From: Periplaneta americana
Taxonomy: Eukaryota; Arthropoda; Insecta; Blattodea; Blattidae
Reading direction: 5' to 3'
DNA: 64,000 nucleotides
Assembly (NCBI RefSeq): GCF_040183065.1
Contig: NC_091121.1
Span: forward strand, 65,814,287-65,878,286
Numbering within the stretch: the stretch's first letter is position 1; each line of letters begins with the position of its first letter. Shown piece after piece: positions 21,050 through 31,762 of the stretch. Under the pieces are notes generated by a model, which had not been told where the DNA came from, searched no databases, and saw only the letters and a program-made list of their open reading frames with translations. A program made the position numbers and the translations under genes.

Positions 21050-21284
21050 ATTCTGTAGTGCTCGGGAAAAGTGGCGCAAGTCAAAAATGTTAATTTTACA
21101 GGAGAAGGAAAAAACTGTCTTCACACCAGTTTATGTCGATTTGATTTTCTTCTGTATGAATTATACTAATGGGAGAAATACTTATGTCCCTTTTCCCAAG
21201 CGAGCAGATGTTCCATAAGTTGTCAATAAATTAATAAAACTTTTTTGTGGAAACTGACTTATGCCATTTTTCCCAAGCATTGCA
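21050..21284. mobile_element. MITE-like element, ATTCTGTAGTGCTCGGG end
   Basis: Left ATTCTGTAGTGCTCGGGAAA continues with AGTGGCGCAAGTCA; the right side carries TGACTTATGCCATTTTTCCC then AAGCATTGCAG, its rough complement. The left end is nearly the same as that of 45229-45478. No ORF. The right boundary is approximate. Confidence 0.5.
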
Positions 21285-21934
21285 GCGTTGCTATAGGATA
21301 TATAGAAAATGTGAGAAAGAAAAATTAGGATTTTTTTCTTAAAATTCGGTGAAATTCCACGGTTATTGTTACGACTTAATTTATCCGGAATTTCCGTAGC
21401 AAAAATCAAAGTGTTGGCTTTTTTAAGAAAATGGCCAGTTAGATCAAAAGTAATATTGAAAAGTGAGCCAAATGTTCAAGTTAACACATGTAATTTCTGG
21501 TTTTCCACATATATTACAGAGAGGTTGATGTAAGCAATAAATTATAAAGATTTAACAGTATGTGTGGCAGTATTAAAATAAATTTAAAAGGCAAAACAAT
21601 ACTGAATACACAAACAAAATGTTATGAAACACTGACCGCAAGAACTGGCCTAAGTGAAAGTTGATTATCGTACGAACTTCAAAGAACAAGAGTAGATTAC
21701 AGGCTTCTGAAATTCGTTTTCTAGCATCAGTGATGGGTATAACAAGTAACGGGATCCCAAATGAAATTAGAACTAGATTGCACGTTACCAACTAGAGAAC
21801 GCTGCTAGATACAGAAATAATGGCTACAGCATATTGCTCCCGTAAAATATAAAATTACGAGTATATCCCCAGGAAAACGGAATTTAGACCTCACTAAGAA
21901 AAAGTGGCATAAAACTAGAAATGCAGCCGTAAAA

Positions 21935-22120
21935 GTCATTGGACCTAATGCTTAAAAGAAGAAGGAAGAAGAAGAAAAAGAAGAAGAACTTATCCAGAAA
22001 AGATACAGGCCTATATATAGAAACATCATTGGACCTAATGCTTGGAAGAAGAAGAAGAAGAAGAAGAAGAAGAAGAAGAAGAAGAAGAAGAAGAACTTAC
22101 CCGGAAAAGATATAGGCCTA
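21935..22120. repeat. Two-copy ~85-bp tandem duplication with GAA runs
   Basis: Each copy has CATTGGACCTAATGCTT, a GAA run, GAAGAACTTA-YCC and AAAAGATA-x-AGGCCTATA. Copy 2 is cut at GGCCTA by the transposon at 22123-23609; copy 1 keeps the uncut GGCCTATATATAGAAA. Confidence 0.85.
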
Positions 22121-22122
22121 TA

Positions 22123-23609
22123 CAGAGTGTTTAAAAAATACGGGGTATAATTTCAGGTATGTATTTCCCACATGTAGACAATCAAAATAGTTCATTACAA
22201 TATGTGTCCGAAAATGCTTCATTTCCGAGTTATGGCCTTCACAACATTGAAATTCACCGGAACATTTTCTTTCCGCAGGTCGTTGTCATTACAGAAGATG
22301 TTCAACTGTCCACCTCCTGCTTGAATACAGACCTCACATCGACGTCTCATTGACCTGCGAACACGATCCCAAACTCCAGGAGTATTGCGTATGTCCTCAG
22401 AACATGCCACAATTCGATTCCGAAGGGATTCCAAATCAGGCACCGGAGACGAATAAACCAATGATTTTAAATGGCCCCACAAGTAGAAATCGAGAGGGTT
22501 CTGATCAGGTGAGCTTGGAGGCCAAGCAATTGGGCTACCTCTACCTATCCATCGATCAGGAAACCTTCGATCCAAGTACCGGCGAGCCGTACGACTGAAG
22601 TGTGCAGGAGCGCCATCATGCAAGAAGTGAATGTGTTGACGATTGATCAGTGGAGTATCTTCTAAAACATGAGATATGGTGTTTTCCAGGAAGTTTGTGT
22701 ACGCCTGCCCCGTAAGTCTGTTTACAAGTACATGGGGTCCAACTAATCGATCACCAATGGTACCGGCCCACATGTTGAGGGAGAACCGCACCTGGTGATG
22801 AGATGGAACAGTTGCACGTGGGTTTTCATACGCCCATACATGCTGATTGTGGAAATTTGTTATGCCATCTCGTGTGAACTGTGCTTCATCTGTAAATAAT
22901 ACTAAGGCAGGAAAGTTCGGATTTACACCACACTGCTGCAAGAACCACTGACAGAACCTAACTTGTGCAGGGTAATCTGCTGGTGACAGGGCCTGTACAC
23001 GTTGCAAATGATAAGGATACAATTGATACTCTTTCAACAGTCTCCAGACAGTCGTATGAGGAACATTGACTTGCAACGCTACCCTTCGCGTGCTGATAGA
23101 AGGAGTCATGTTCACAGCCTCCAGAATCTCCTCCTGTACTTCTGGAGTTGTAGATCTTGGTCGTCCCCTTCCCAAACCAGGAGAGTTAAATTTTCCATAC
23201 TCGCACAGACGGTATTGGAGACGTACAAATGTCTTCCGATCTGGACATTGTCGCTGTGGGTACCTCTCCTGGTACAAACGACGAGCCAGCGCAGCATTGC
23301 CGTCCGCCTTACCGTACATGAAGTGTATCTCTGCCAGCTCTTGATTTGAATACATGTCGCACAGTCTAACGCCTACACAACACTGAATGTAATCTTCGCC
23401 TCGGAATGAACTGTCAGAGTGCCCTCTTAATGTCTCCTTTGACGGCAACGACCTGCGGAAAGAAAAACGTTCCGGTGAATTTCAATGTTGTGAAGGCCAT
23501 AACTCGGAAATAAAGCATTTCCGGACACATATTGTAATGAACTATTTTGATTGTCTACATGTGGGAAATACATACCTGAAATTATGCCCCGTATTTTTTA
23601 AACACCCTG
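22123..23609 (-). mobile_element. Complete Tc1/mariner-type transposon with long terminal inverted repeats
   Basis: The 1487-bp element begins CAGAGTGTTTAAAAAATACG and ends with the complement of CAGGGTGTTTAAAAAATACG. The arms at 22123-22285 and 23446-23609 differ by about five substitutions and one indel. TA is duplicated at 22121-22122 and 23610-23611. It encodes one intact transposase whose last ~22 codons lie inside the left arm. Low arm divergence and the unbroken ORF suggest recent activity. Confidence 0.92.
22219..23355 (-). CDS. Tc1/mariner-superfamily transposase with N-terminal DUF4817-like domain (378 aa)
   Basis: Cut-and-paste transposase, expected to bind the inverted repeats and insert at TA. 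ATG at 23355 (MYSNQELAEIHFMYGKADGN) is chosen because the upstream frame opens only with a TTG at the repeat boundary and DUF4817-type domains start this way. Residues 1-55 form the DUF4817-like helix-turn-helix; GRGRPRST (62-69) is the GRPR linker; a second HTH spans about 73-110. Catalytic positions are D156 (LFTDEAQF), D247 (FLHDGAPAHF) and D284 (SSPDQNPLDFYLWGHLK), with 36 residues between the last two. The C-terminus ends in basic residues encoded by the terminal repeat. No frameshift or stop is visible, so it may be active. Confidence 0.93.
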   Translation of the reverse strand: MYSNQELAEIHFMYGKADGNAALARRLYQERYPQRQCPDRKTFVRLQYRLCEYGKFNSPGLGRGRPRSTTPEVQEEILEAVNMTPSISTRRVALQVNVPHTTVWRLLKEYQLYPYHLQRVQALSPADYPAQVRFCQWFLQQCGVNPNFPALVLFTDEAQFTRDGITNFHNQHVWAYENPRATVPSHHQVRFSLNMWAGTIGDRLVGPHVLVNRLTGQAYTNFLENTISHVLEDTPLINRQHIHFLHDGAPAHFSRTARRYLDRRFPDRWIGRGSPIAWPPSSPDQNPLDFYLWGHLKSLVYSSPVPDLESLRNRIVACSEDIRNTPGVWDRVRRSMRRRCEVCIQAGGGQLNIFCNDNDLRKENVPVNFNVVKAITRK

Positions 23610-23620
23610 TATATAGAAAT

Positions 23621-23851
23621 GAAGGGTTCAGAGCCATAGCGGGCCAGGCGCCATTTATTAAAAACGGAGAAGGGTTAAAGTTAAGTAAATACCATAATTT
23701 AATGAAGATTGACATATCATTTAATTTTAATGTGCATACTTTATCTTACTTGCTATATGTTTCGTTAAATTATGGTAATCACTTAATTTTAAGTCTTGTT
23801 TTCTCCGCGTTTAACAAATGGCGCTTGGCCCACCATGGCTCTGAACCCTTC
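23621..23851. mobile_element. MITE with GAAGGGTTCAGAGCCAT termini
   Basis: Left GAAGGGTTCAGAGCCATAGC is inverted at the right (ATGGCTCTGAACCCTTC), and pairing continues through GGCGCCATTTRTTAAA, CGGAGAA and AATACCATAATTTAA, a ~231-bp foldback. It starts 10 bp from the right end of the intact transposon. Target-site duplication not resolved. Confidence 0.75.
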
Positions 23852-25855
23852 AAATATCTGAAACGCTTATTGTGAAAATATTACTTTTTGTTTAAATAAA
23901 TTGTGACACCTCGTTCACGCATTAAAATCCAGATTTTTTCTTTATTTTCTTTAGGAAAAATTGTCATTCTCTAAAATGCTCTTGAGATTGAAATTCGTAG
24001 CAAATTGACCCCGAACCGCCACTGCCACTTACACGATAACATTGGGAGTTGTTAATACCTGTCAATCAGCGTATTCCCTTCATCTTAGTAAACAGTTGTG
24101 GTGTTTGCTACAAGGTGTAAATGAGTCGAAATTCAGGAGTGTGGACGTGAAGTGACATATTATTGGGATGTGGAAGAATGACTTGAGATAATATCTAACT
24201 CTATCCCAAAATTCTTTGATCTAAATACATCCAATTCTGGAGTAATTAATTTTTTACTACTAAAAAATTGAATTTTTCTGTAGTTTTCATAACAGAAAAA
24301 TAGTTATATAATCCACAGTTTGAAAGATAGGGAGATTAGGTTTGCAGTAAAGAAACTTCATTCTTCACAGGCATTTGGTCCCTTTATAAACATCAGTAGA
24401 TTTCACTTAAGTATAAGGACAGGAATGAAACATCACCTATGAAGGGATGTCTAGTAGAAACTCTAATAATTTCATTGATAAATTAACGGATCTCTATTTC
24501 AAATGGGAAGAAAACTATGACAATTTGCTCAAAATTAAAACCAAATATTTTCTTCGTAATTTTTACTACTTATCGTATATTTATTCATTTAATCTGACAG
24601 GATTAAGGCCATAAGGCCTTACTGATAAATGAAATTGTATGGTTCGTATCAAAGGTAAGTCGACTTCTTTAGAGAAATTAATTATATATAGAATAATTTT
24701 TGTTTCTAGTAAGACTTTCGTCTAAAATTTTACCAACTGCAGTACAGAACAATCATCATAACGGACTGCGTAAGGATTAAGTAACACTAGGGCCGTGCTT
24801 TCTTAAATAATTAGCTGTCACCACCTCCAATCCACTTTGGTAACCGTGGAAAGACATCCAGAGAAATAATGCGTTTTACAACTTTCACTCGAACAGTATC
24901 TTTTAACAATTTATTCTGTTGATTATTTTCTTGGAAATAAATTAATTCTGAATCTTATTACATATCAGTACCATATATTGGCATTACATCACCTTTAAAA
25001 TCGGTTTTCATATAGTCTACATAGAAAAATAACATTAGAGATTATTGTAATATATGGTTAGGATTTTATATGAATTTTTTTTAAACTTAAACTTAAATTG
25101 TACAATTTATAAATAGATCAAGATATACCTTTTGGCAATAGAAAAATATAATTATATGTGCAATCCACAACATTGAAGTTTATCTACTGATTTCACTCCA
25201 CGTTAAATATTCATATTTATGAACAGGGCTAATAATATAATATGTCATCTGCAACTTTATGAAGGACATGAATTATTGAGTATAACATAAGTACAGTGAG
25301 TGTTCAAATTCCAATTGAGCTAATTCCCTAGTTTGGTTTTTTCTAAAGATTTTCTCAGACTGTAATTCTAATAACATGTAATCCATGGCAAAAATATCAC
25401 CTTGCTATTACCAATTCCATTGATGCTAGATGACGTCGCAATCGATATAACGTCTTAAAAGTAAGAGATTTTGTGTCATCGTTCCGAGGTATTTTTATTG
25501 AACTGCCTTCTTTCCAATAGAAAACGCGGTATATTCATCAACAAACCCACAGAACAACTCGAAATTAATGCCACATCAACGGTATCAAAGAAAAAAAGTA
25601 CGAGCTTGAGTATTATCACTCGATACTAAAATTGTCCTTGAAAAACGAGTTGAAATGGAAGCATGAAATATTTCTGTTTCAATCAAATTAGAATGAAGAT
25701 CTAATAAAAATCGATTCTATTGATATAATTCTCATTTTCATAAGTGGTCCTGAGGAAACTTACTGTGTCGCAGTCACTTCTGTCATTCAACTTCGCGAAT
25801 GCTTTATACATTATACCTTATATTATAAATATTGATTCAAGCAGTAACATGAGCA
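23852..25855. other. No gene; AT-rich unique sequence with one LINE tail
   Basis: Apart from the LINE-tail fragment at 24578-24635 I see no ORF, RNA or repeat with recognisable structure. Confidence 0.45.
24578..24635 (-). repeat. LINE 3'-tail fragment
   Basis: The minus strand reads GTAAGGCCTTATGGCCTTAA, TCCTGTCAGATTAAATGAAT and AAATATA, matching the GGCC...CAGATTAAATAAATA tail arrangement at 3319-3375. Confidence 0.5.
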
Positions 25856-26385
25856 GCAGCCAGGAAGTCAAAATGAGGATAGCAATGGCAAAGGAAGCTT
25901 TTAATAGAAAAAGGAGCATTTTCTGCGAACCTCTGGAAAAAGAACTAAGGAAGAAACTAGTGAAGTGCTTTGTGTGGAGTGTGGCATTGTATGGGGCAGA
26001 AACATGGACATTACGACGAAGTGAATAGAAGCGAATAGAAGCATTTGAAATGTGGATATGGAGAAGAATGGAGCGCGTGAAATGAACAGACTGAATAAGA
26101 AACGAAGCTGTGTTGGAAAGAGTGAGTGTAGAAAAAATGATGCTGAAACTCATCAGAAAGAGAAAAAGGAATTTGTTAGGTCACTGGCTGAGGAGAAACT
26201 GCTGCTGAAGGATGCACTGGAAGGAATGGTGAATGAGAGAAGAGTTCGGGGCAGAAGAAATCAAATAATAGACGACATTAAGATAAGTGGATCATATGCA
26301 GAGACTAAGAGGAAGGCAGAAAATAGAAACGATTGGAGAATGCTGGGTTTGCAGTGAAAGACCTACCCTTGGGCAGAACACTTAC
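25856..26385 (+). pseudogene. Non-LTR retrotransposon C-terminal fragment
   Basis: Reads EVKMRIAMAKEAFNRKRSIF, CFVWSVALYGAETWTLRRSE, a stop, RIEAFEMWIWRRMERVK, then (after frame changes) VRGRRNQIIDDIKISGSYAE and RKAENRNDWRMLGLQ. ALYGAETWTL...IEAFEMWIWRRM is the classic post-RT block of arthropod LINEs. Sister copy at 8425-8780. The 3' end GACCTACCCTTGGGCAGAAC leads directly into (TATG)n. Stops and frameshifts make it inactive. Confidence 0.85.
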
Positions 26386-26387
26386 AG

Positions 26388-26438
26388 TATGTATGTATGT
26401 ATGTATGTATGTATGTATGTATGTATGTATGTATGTAT
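26388..26438. repeat. (TATG)n microsatellite at a LINE 3' end
   Basis: About 13 TATG units immediately downstream of the LINE end, possibly its simple-repeat tail. Confidence 0.9.
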
Positions 26439-26862
26439 GTACGTACAGCTCGATTCAGCGTTAATGGCCCCTGTCCTTGGTTGTTTGGCTAGTGAGCGAG
26501 CTGTGTGTTGCGTCATAAGAAAGAAATTTAATCACAAATGTACATAGGAGGAGAAGAGGAAGTAGGAAGAATGAAAATAATATCTATGCTCGAAGCTGAG
26601 GAACACTCATGTCAAGAATATATGTCGTCTTGGCATTGTTTATGACTTTGTTTAGTCAACAGACGTAGTGGTTAGTAACGGGATGTGTAGAAGAATATTG
26701 TGTTTCAAGACAGAGTGCACCGCGACATGATAAGAAGGAAGTGTTAGGTGTTGAGACTGCGCGGCCTGACCTATGTGACCCAGCCCGCCAGTAGTGATGA
26801 GTAACTCGCTCTTATTTAGTCTATTTACTTTTGCAGGAGCCAAAATCCCGGAATAATGCTGT
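26439..26862. other. No recognisable feature
   Basis: Unique-looking sequence between two TATG arrays; short open frames only. Confidence 0.4.
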
Positions 26863-26935
26863 ATGTATGTATGTATGTATGTATGTATGTATGTATGTAT
26901 GTATGTATGTATGTATGTATGTATGTATTATGTAT
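26863..26935. repeat. (TATG)n microsatellite, left flank of an inverted-repeat element
   Basis: About 17 TATG units, ending in TATTATGTAT just before GGGCTATTCCAT. Confidence 0.9.
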
Positions 26936-28067
26936 GGGCTATTCCATATGAAATCGATCAGTAAAAAACCTCGCATTTTTTATACTCTAATTTTTTCCAT
27001 ACTTATACAAGGTGCTGAGGAGAGTGAATTTTCAAAAATATACTATCGAAAGTCAAACGGTTTTCGTATTATTGAGCGACAAATTTAGCGTATTTTATAA
27101 AAACAAGCCTCTTTCAGCGCTCAGAACTCTGGAACCATTTACTGCAGAACGTTGAACGAGAGCTCATTTTGAAGCTGACATTTGGTAGGTTATGCTAAGA
27201 AGTAATCCTTATTTTTATTGTACACAAGCGACAGATAATCTGATTTTACTTACTTTTAGGCTTTTTGCTCATTTGTAAAAATATAAAAAAAATTGAGAAA
27301 AAACCTTGCATTATTAAGAGGAATTAGGCATTGTTTGCTTTGTGGTACGGCAATAAGTTTCGAGGGTATTAAATAAATTATTTTCACACGCCTAGATTTG
27401 AACGGCGCAGTACCGCCGAGAGCTGAAGATAAGCGAGCGTTGGGCGTCATTTTACTCCAGTGTTTATGAAAACCTGTGATAAAGTTAGCACAGCCATGCG
27501 CTGCTGGACGACACATCACGTGTTTATGTCTCCTGGCCTTGCTTGCCTAGGCTAGCTCCCGCCTCACAGTCAGCTGGTTAGTTCACGCGCGTACTATCTG
27601 TTTTCTTTATTTGGTATTTTCAATACTTTCTTATCAACGTACCATCAGTAGAAAATATGTGTTTATTTGTACTTTCAATGCGGAATCTATCTACATATTT
27701 TTTTAAATATTTTTTCCTTGGCAAAGGCGTCTTAATGAGGAAAAATCTAAATTTCTCCATTTCCATAAAAAGTAAGAAAATCTGTTTATATGTCAATATA
27801 AACTTTAATTTCTCAGCATCAAAATAAACCATGATTTTGATCATTGGGTGAAAGGGTTTCGGAGCTACAACAGTTTAAAGTTGCTAATTTTATGAAAATA
27901 CGATAAATTTAAATATTTTTAATTTAAACACTATGAAGTTCTGATGCCTCAAACTTTGCACAAAGCATTGTATCACAGTTCTCTACGTACAAAAAAAGTT
28001 TCATTGTATTTACAAATTGTAAGATCAGTTTTCTCTATATTTCGGTCGATTTGAGATGGAATAGCTC
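26936..28067. mobile_element. 1.1-kb non-coding element with GGGCTATTCCAT termini inside (TATG)n
   Basis: Left GGGCTATTCCATATGAAATC and the right complement GAGCTATTCCATCTCAAATC form imperfect ~25-bp terminal inverted repeats, with TATG repeats on both outer sides (26863-26935 and 28068-28177). The interior has no convincing ORF, though a GC-richer core lies around 27400-27600. It looks like a non-autonomous DNA element inserted into, or carrying, the microsatellite. Superfamily unknown. Confidence 0.65.
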
Positions 28068-28177
28068 GTATGTATGTATGTATGTATGTATGTATGTATG
28101 TATGTATGTATGTATGTATGTATGTATGTATGTATGTATGTATGTATGTATGTATGGAATGTATGTATGTATGTATA
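28068..28177. repeat. (TATG)n microsatellite, right flank of the element
   Basis: About 26 TATG units with one interruption (GGAATG). Confidence 0.92.
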
Positions 28178-28974
28178 ATACGGGAATAATACCGTGACTT
28201 TGTTATGAAGTACATAAATATGGGGTAACATAGTTGACGTGCATATTGTAGATGTTTTACAGTGTTTTAAAGTTGTCTAACTTCTAACTGCTCACAGCCT
28301 AAACTTCTGGTTGAGTTGATAAATAATTGAGTGTCTGCTTTGTGTTTCCTTTTGCGGTCGCCTTGGCGACCAAGAGCTTCCCTGCCCAATAAACTTCGAC
28401 CAAAAGAAACATAAATAACAACATGTTGACTGTGAGAACTGCTTGCAATTTTATTGTTATCTCGGGAATCAATCAATGTCTCCCGAGGGCATTTGTCACA
28501 GAGCGGATGGACGTTCTGACTGATATCGGACTCAGGTGCACAGTACACGCTGAGAGCCAATGCGGTCAACAGGATGTTCAACAGGCTTCTGTGTTCTTGT
28601 CTTGCAATTTTAATAAAGTCATCAACACTACTACCTTAATTGCGCTCGAATTACATTATTTTTTTAATAAAAGTCAATGTTTACAACTCTGCTTATAATA
28701 TACTATATACTAATTTGTACCAAGTATTATAAGTTACAATAATTTATTTGTGTTGTAACTTATATTTCAACACAGAAAAACAGCAATAACTCGTAGTAAC
28801 TAGACCTCGAATTTTAGGCTAAACGACTATTTTTCTCCATAAGGATAAGCTAAAACTTGTAAATTATCTTGACGTTGTACATAAAATATAATGGCTTGGA
28901 AGGTTTTGTGGTGCCTAAAATGCCTATTTCGCCAATTGTTACCTTTTTCAAGGTTTTAAAATCTAAAATGACTA
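28178..28974. other. No recognisable feature
   Basis: Short open frames only (for example 28423-28698), with no domain or repeat structure that I recognise. Confidence 0.4.
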
Positions 28975-29411
28975 CAGTGGAAGCTCTTAAGTTCGACATC
29001 CTATAGTTCGACTTCTTACTTAGGCGAATTAGACACGCCCCTATACGGGCACTAAGAAATGGGTTTGCCATTTGAATGGGAATTGGTTCTGTGTCTTGTA
29101 GTGATACTTTTGTTAAAGGAAAACAGAATATTTTATTGATTAGGACATACATATTGATCACTGATTTTAAATTAATGAACTCTTCTATTTCTATTTGAGA
29201 ATTGTGTCGTTTGTGAAACGTAACTGTCGAAACCCACTATGGTACTAGAAGCGCATACACAAGTCTCGGGGCGGGCAGGAAATGCAAGTACAGTACTGTA
29301 TTCGTTGATGGATAACCAATAAGAATTTGTATTCATTTCACCTGTCACACCCACTACCCTTATTGGACTGAACTTTCAATTCTGTTTTGTCGAACTTAGG
29401 AGAGTCCACTG
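28975..29411. mobile_element. pogo/Tc1-like MITE
   Basis: Left CAGTGGAAGCTCTTAAGTTC, then GAC, and the right complement CAGTGGACTCTCCTAAGTTC, then GAC, are terminal inverted repeats of the kind seen in pogo/Tigger-like elements (CAGT start, TTCGAC). Left flank TA; right flank TG, so the duplication has decayed. Interior non-coding. Confidence 0.65.
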
Positions 29412-29894
29412 TGTTTATATTTTGTTAATGTGTTCTTTTTTTATTTTTCGTGCAGAAATGATAAATTTAATAAGGTTTTGAATATTATGGGCTGGGTTTG
29501 ATTCAAGAGCTTGTAATAGTTTGGTTGTAGGAATTAAAAAAGTTCTTAGAGAGTAACAGATTTTGTTGAGCACTTGAACAGGTAGCAGGAATAAGAAACT
29601 GCAGTGTCCCGTGGAAAGATTTTCCGCTTATAAAATGGCTCTGTCTCACAAAAGGCAAAAGGCTACAACCGACTATTTTTTCTTAGCTATCTCAACTTAA
29701 TTATAATTCTTTACATATTGCATATTGACTGAATTGAATTACATTAGCTCATAAATTAAGTTAATACTTTCTCGTATAGGCTTCATCTCAGATTAAATAA
29801 ACATATACTAGTCGTTAAAATTTAACTGAAGTTTATCGCTGGAGAATCTTTAGTGTATTGTAATTATTCATAATTTAAATGTGTGTATCTCTAT
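29412..29894. other. No recognisable feature
   Basis: AT-rich sequence between a MITE and a LINE tail; nothing identified. Confidence 0.4.
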
Positions 29895-29975
29895 TGTATT
29901 AATTAAGGCTGGTTGAGTGGAAGAGAAGGCCTTATGATCTTAACTCTGCCAGAGAAAATAAAATATTCTATTCTA
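29895..29975 (+). repeat. LINE 3'-tail fragment
   Basis: TTAAGGCTGGTTGAGTGGAA, GAGAAGGCCTTATGATCTTA, ACTCTGCCAGAGAAAATAAA and ATATTCTATTCTATT form the kind of 3' terminus seen in many insect non-LTR elements. No coding part remains. Confidence 0.55.
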
Positions 29976-30045
29976 TTGTTCACAGTTACCTATATTTACA
30001 CATGTATTTCTATGAGACTGTGACTTAATAGCTGTTTGTCTACGG

Positions 30046-31029
30046 CAGCCGTGGCGAGAACGTGACTCGCGAGAGATTGTGGCTCGCAGTGATAGCTGTG
30101 CATTTCTCTTGCTTATAGCCTCCGCCAACCCCCACCCTCTCACTCACTGAAGTCAAACTCCGTTCCATTTGTATTTGTCTCTGACCTGCGAGTGGGATAT
30201 GTCTCTCTCGAAACCATGTACGAAAGTTCCAAGTAGGATGGGAGGACGCATTTTTTGCTGTCAATATGATGAGGATATTAAATGTATGATTTGTTCACAA
30301 GTATTAGGAGGAAAACGGTTGTATAACATAAAACGGCATTATACTACATGTTACTGATGAAACATTAAAAGGTTAAGTGTTATTGTTATCATCATCATCA
30401 TCATCACCATCACCATCATCATCTCTACATCAACCCTTTTTCAGCAGATGTACGAATATTGCGGTTAGCTCTTCAATTTGAACTCACTGATTTACTATGT
30501 GATGTCAAATGAAAGCTAGATGTAAGGACTTGACAAATGTTGAACTTTCAAATCTTTGCCAAAAAATAAATATCCGAAGCTTCGTTCTTTCGCTTGCTCT
30601 GTTGAAGCCATGTTCGCTACAACTTACATTTGTGAAAAATTATTTTCAACAATTAAAATAGTAAAAACCAAATTTAGATCACGACTGACAGACAAATACC
30701 TTCGTGATCAACTGCGACTGGCAGTAAGTTACTTAATTCCTGATTTTGAAACTTTTTCGCAGAGACATTCTGAAGACAGTTAATTTTAGGTTGTGATATT
30801 GTTCATTTATTGTTTACTTCTTTCTTCGTTACACGCACTAAACATTAGTTTGTAGCCTTGTACTGTATAAAATTATATTTAAGTGCTTGACGTAAGGAAA
30901 ATGAAAATCCGTTAATAAGTCAGACAGTTGCTTCACTTCCCCTTCGGGTGTCCGCCTCCCTCCATATGCGCTATGCACGTTGCAGGTTACACAGTGGCTC
31001 GGCGCACGATTACATTTTCGCCACCGCTG
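30046..31029 (+). mobile_element. hAT element with internal deletion, 8-bp duplication GTCTACGG
   Basis: Termini CAGCCGTGGCGAGAACG (left) and the complement CAGCGGTGGCGAAAATG (right) enclose 984 bp. GTCTACGG flanks it at 30038-30045 and 31030-31037. Both transposase ends survive (BED finger and dimerisation domain), but the middle is missing. It is therefore an internally deleted derivative of a full hAT element. Confidence 0.88.
30265..30783 (+). pseudogene. hAT transposase remnant: BED-like finger plus C-terminal dimerisation domain
   Basis: 30265-30357 encodes DEDIKCMICSQVLGGKRLYN and IKRHYTTCY, a BED-type finger pattern (C-x2-C, then H-x4-C). An ATC-repeat stretch follows (30382-30424). 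30556-30780 then reads YPKLRSFACSVEAMFATTYI, CEKLFSTIKIVKTKFRSRLT and LRDQLRLAVSYLIPDFETFS, the hAT C-terminal region as in ZBED/GTF2IRD2-like transposases. About 400 residues of catalytic core are absent, so it cannot be functional. Confidence 0.85.
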
Positions 31030-31037
31030 GTCTACGG

Positions 31038-31588
31038 AATAAAACCACAGCCACCTCCATTCTCCACAGATTAGTATACTGTAGTTTGATAGAAACAACT
31101 TGAGCGAGCATACCAAGATGTTGGAAATTATGTGTAGAGTCCTACGTTTTATTACTTTGAATATAAATTAGGTGTACATGGATCATACTAGTTACGTTTT
31201 GCGAGCCAGACCTATTCAAGGCTGTAATGTGGCTGTCTCTCTTCTTCGTTTCCTGTGTTCACATCTGCTTATTCTTTTGTCTGGAGGATAGTACTCACTT
31301 ACAAAATATACTGTTAACATGGATTTAATAACAAACTAAATTAATAATTATCTGAAGCCAACTTATGCGCAACAGAAGATTATTCTCACAATAAGTAAAA
31401 CGCATCTACAGGGATATCATTCTATTTTTACTTCAATTTTTATTGTACCTGAATTTTTTAATGTACTTCACTCTCACCCCTTCTACTAATGAAGTTCAAT
31501 CGTACTCCACACAGAACCAAGGCCGAATATATGCAGTCAAAGTCGCCTTACGGGCATAGCAAACAGTATTGAGTTAGTGAGTATAATG
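31038..31588. other. No recognisable feature
   Basis: No motif or repeat identified. Confidence 0.4.
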
Positions 31589-31660
31589 CATTCCAGAAAT
31601 ATTGTCGCGTTTTCCAGTGAAGAAAGAGCATTCATTATTGAATCATATTTTCGCACAGAT
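31589..31660 (+). pseudogene. DUF4817-type transposase N-terminal remnant
   Basis: Reads IVAFSSEERAFIIESYFRTD. The S-x-E-E/Q-R-x-F-x-V/I-E-x-Y-F pattern opens DUF4817-type domains. No downstream catalytic region remains. Confidence 0.5.
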
Positions 31661-31762
31661 ACTGTGCATCCGTTTGCTTACGCCGCATCCCGGTTTCTCC
31701 CACCCGCTTCTGCTCGCCCCTCTGTAAAGGCTAGTGGCTGGGCTGTCTTAGCTCTTTTCTGA

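Noticed and set aside
23356-23448. A longer 409-aa start for the transposase
   Set aside because: The extension starts at TTG, at the edge of the terminal repeat, and has no domain; ATG at 23355 fits the DUF4817-like start.
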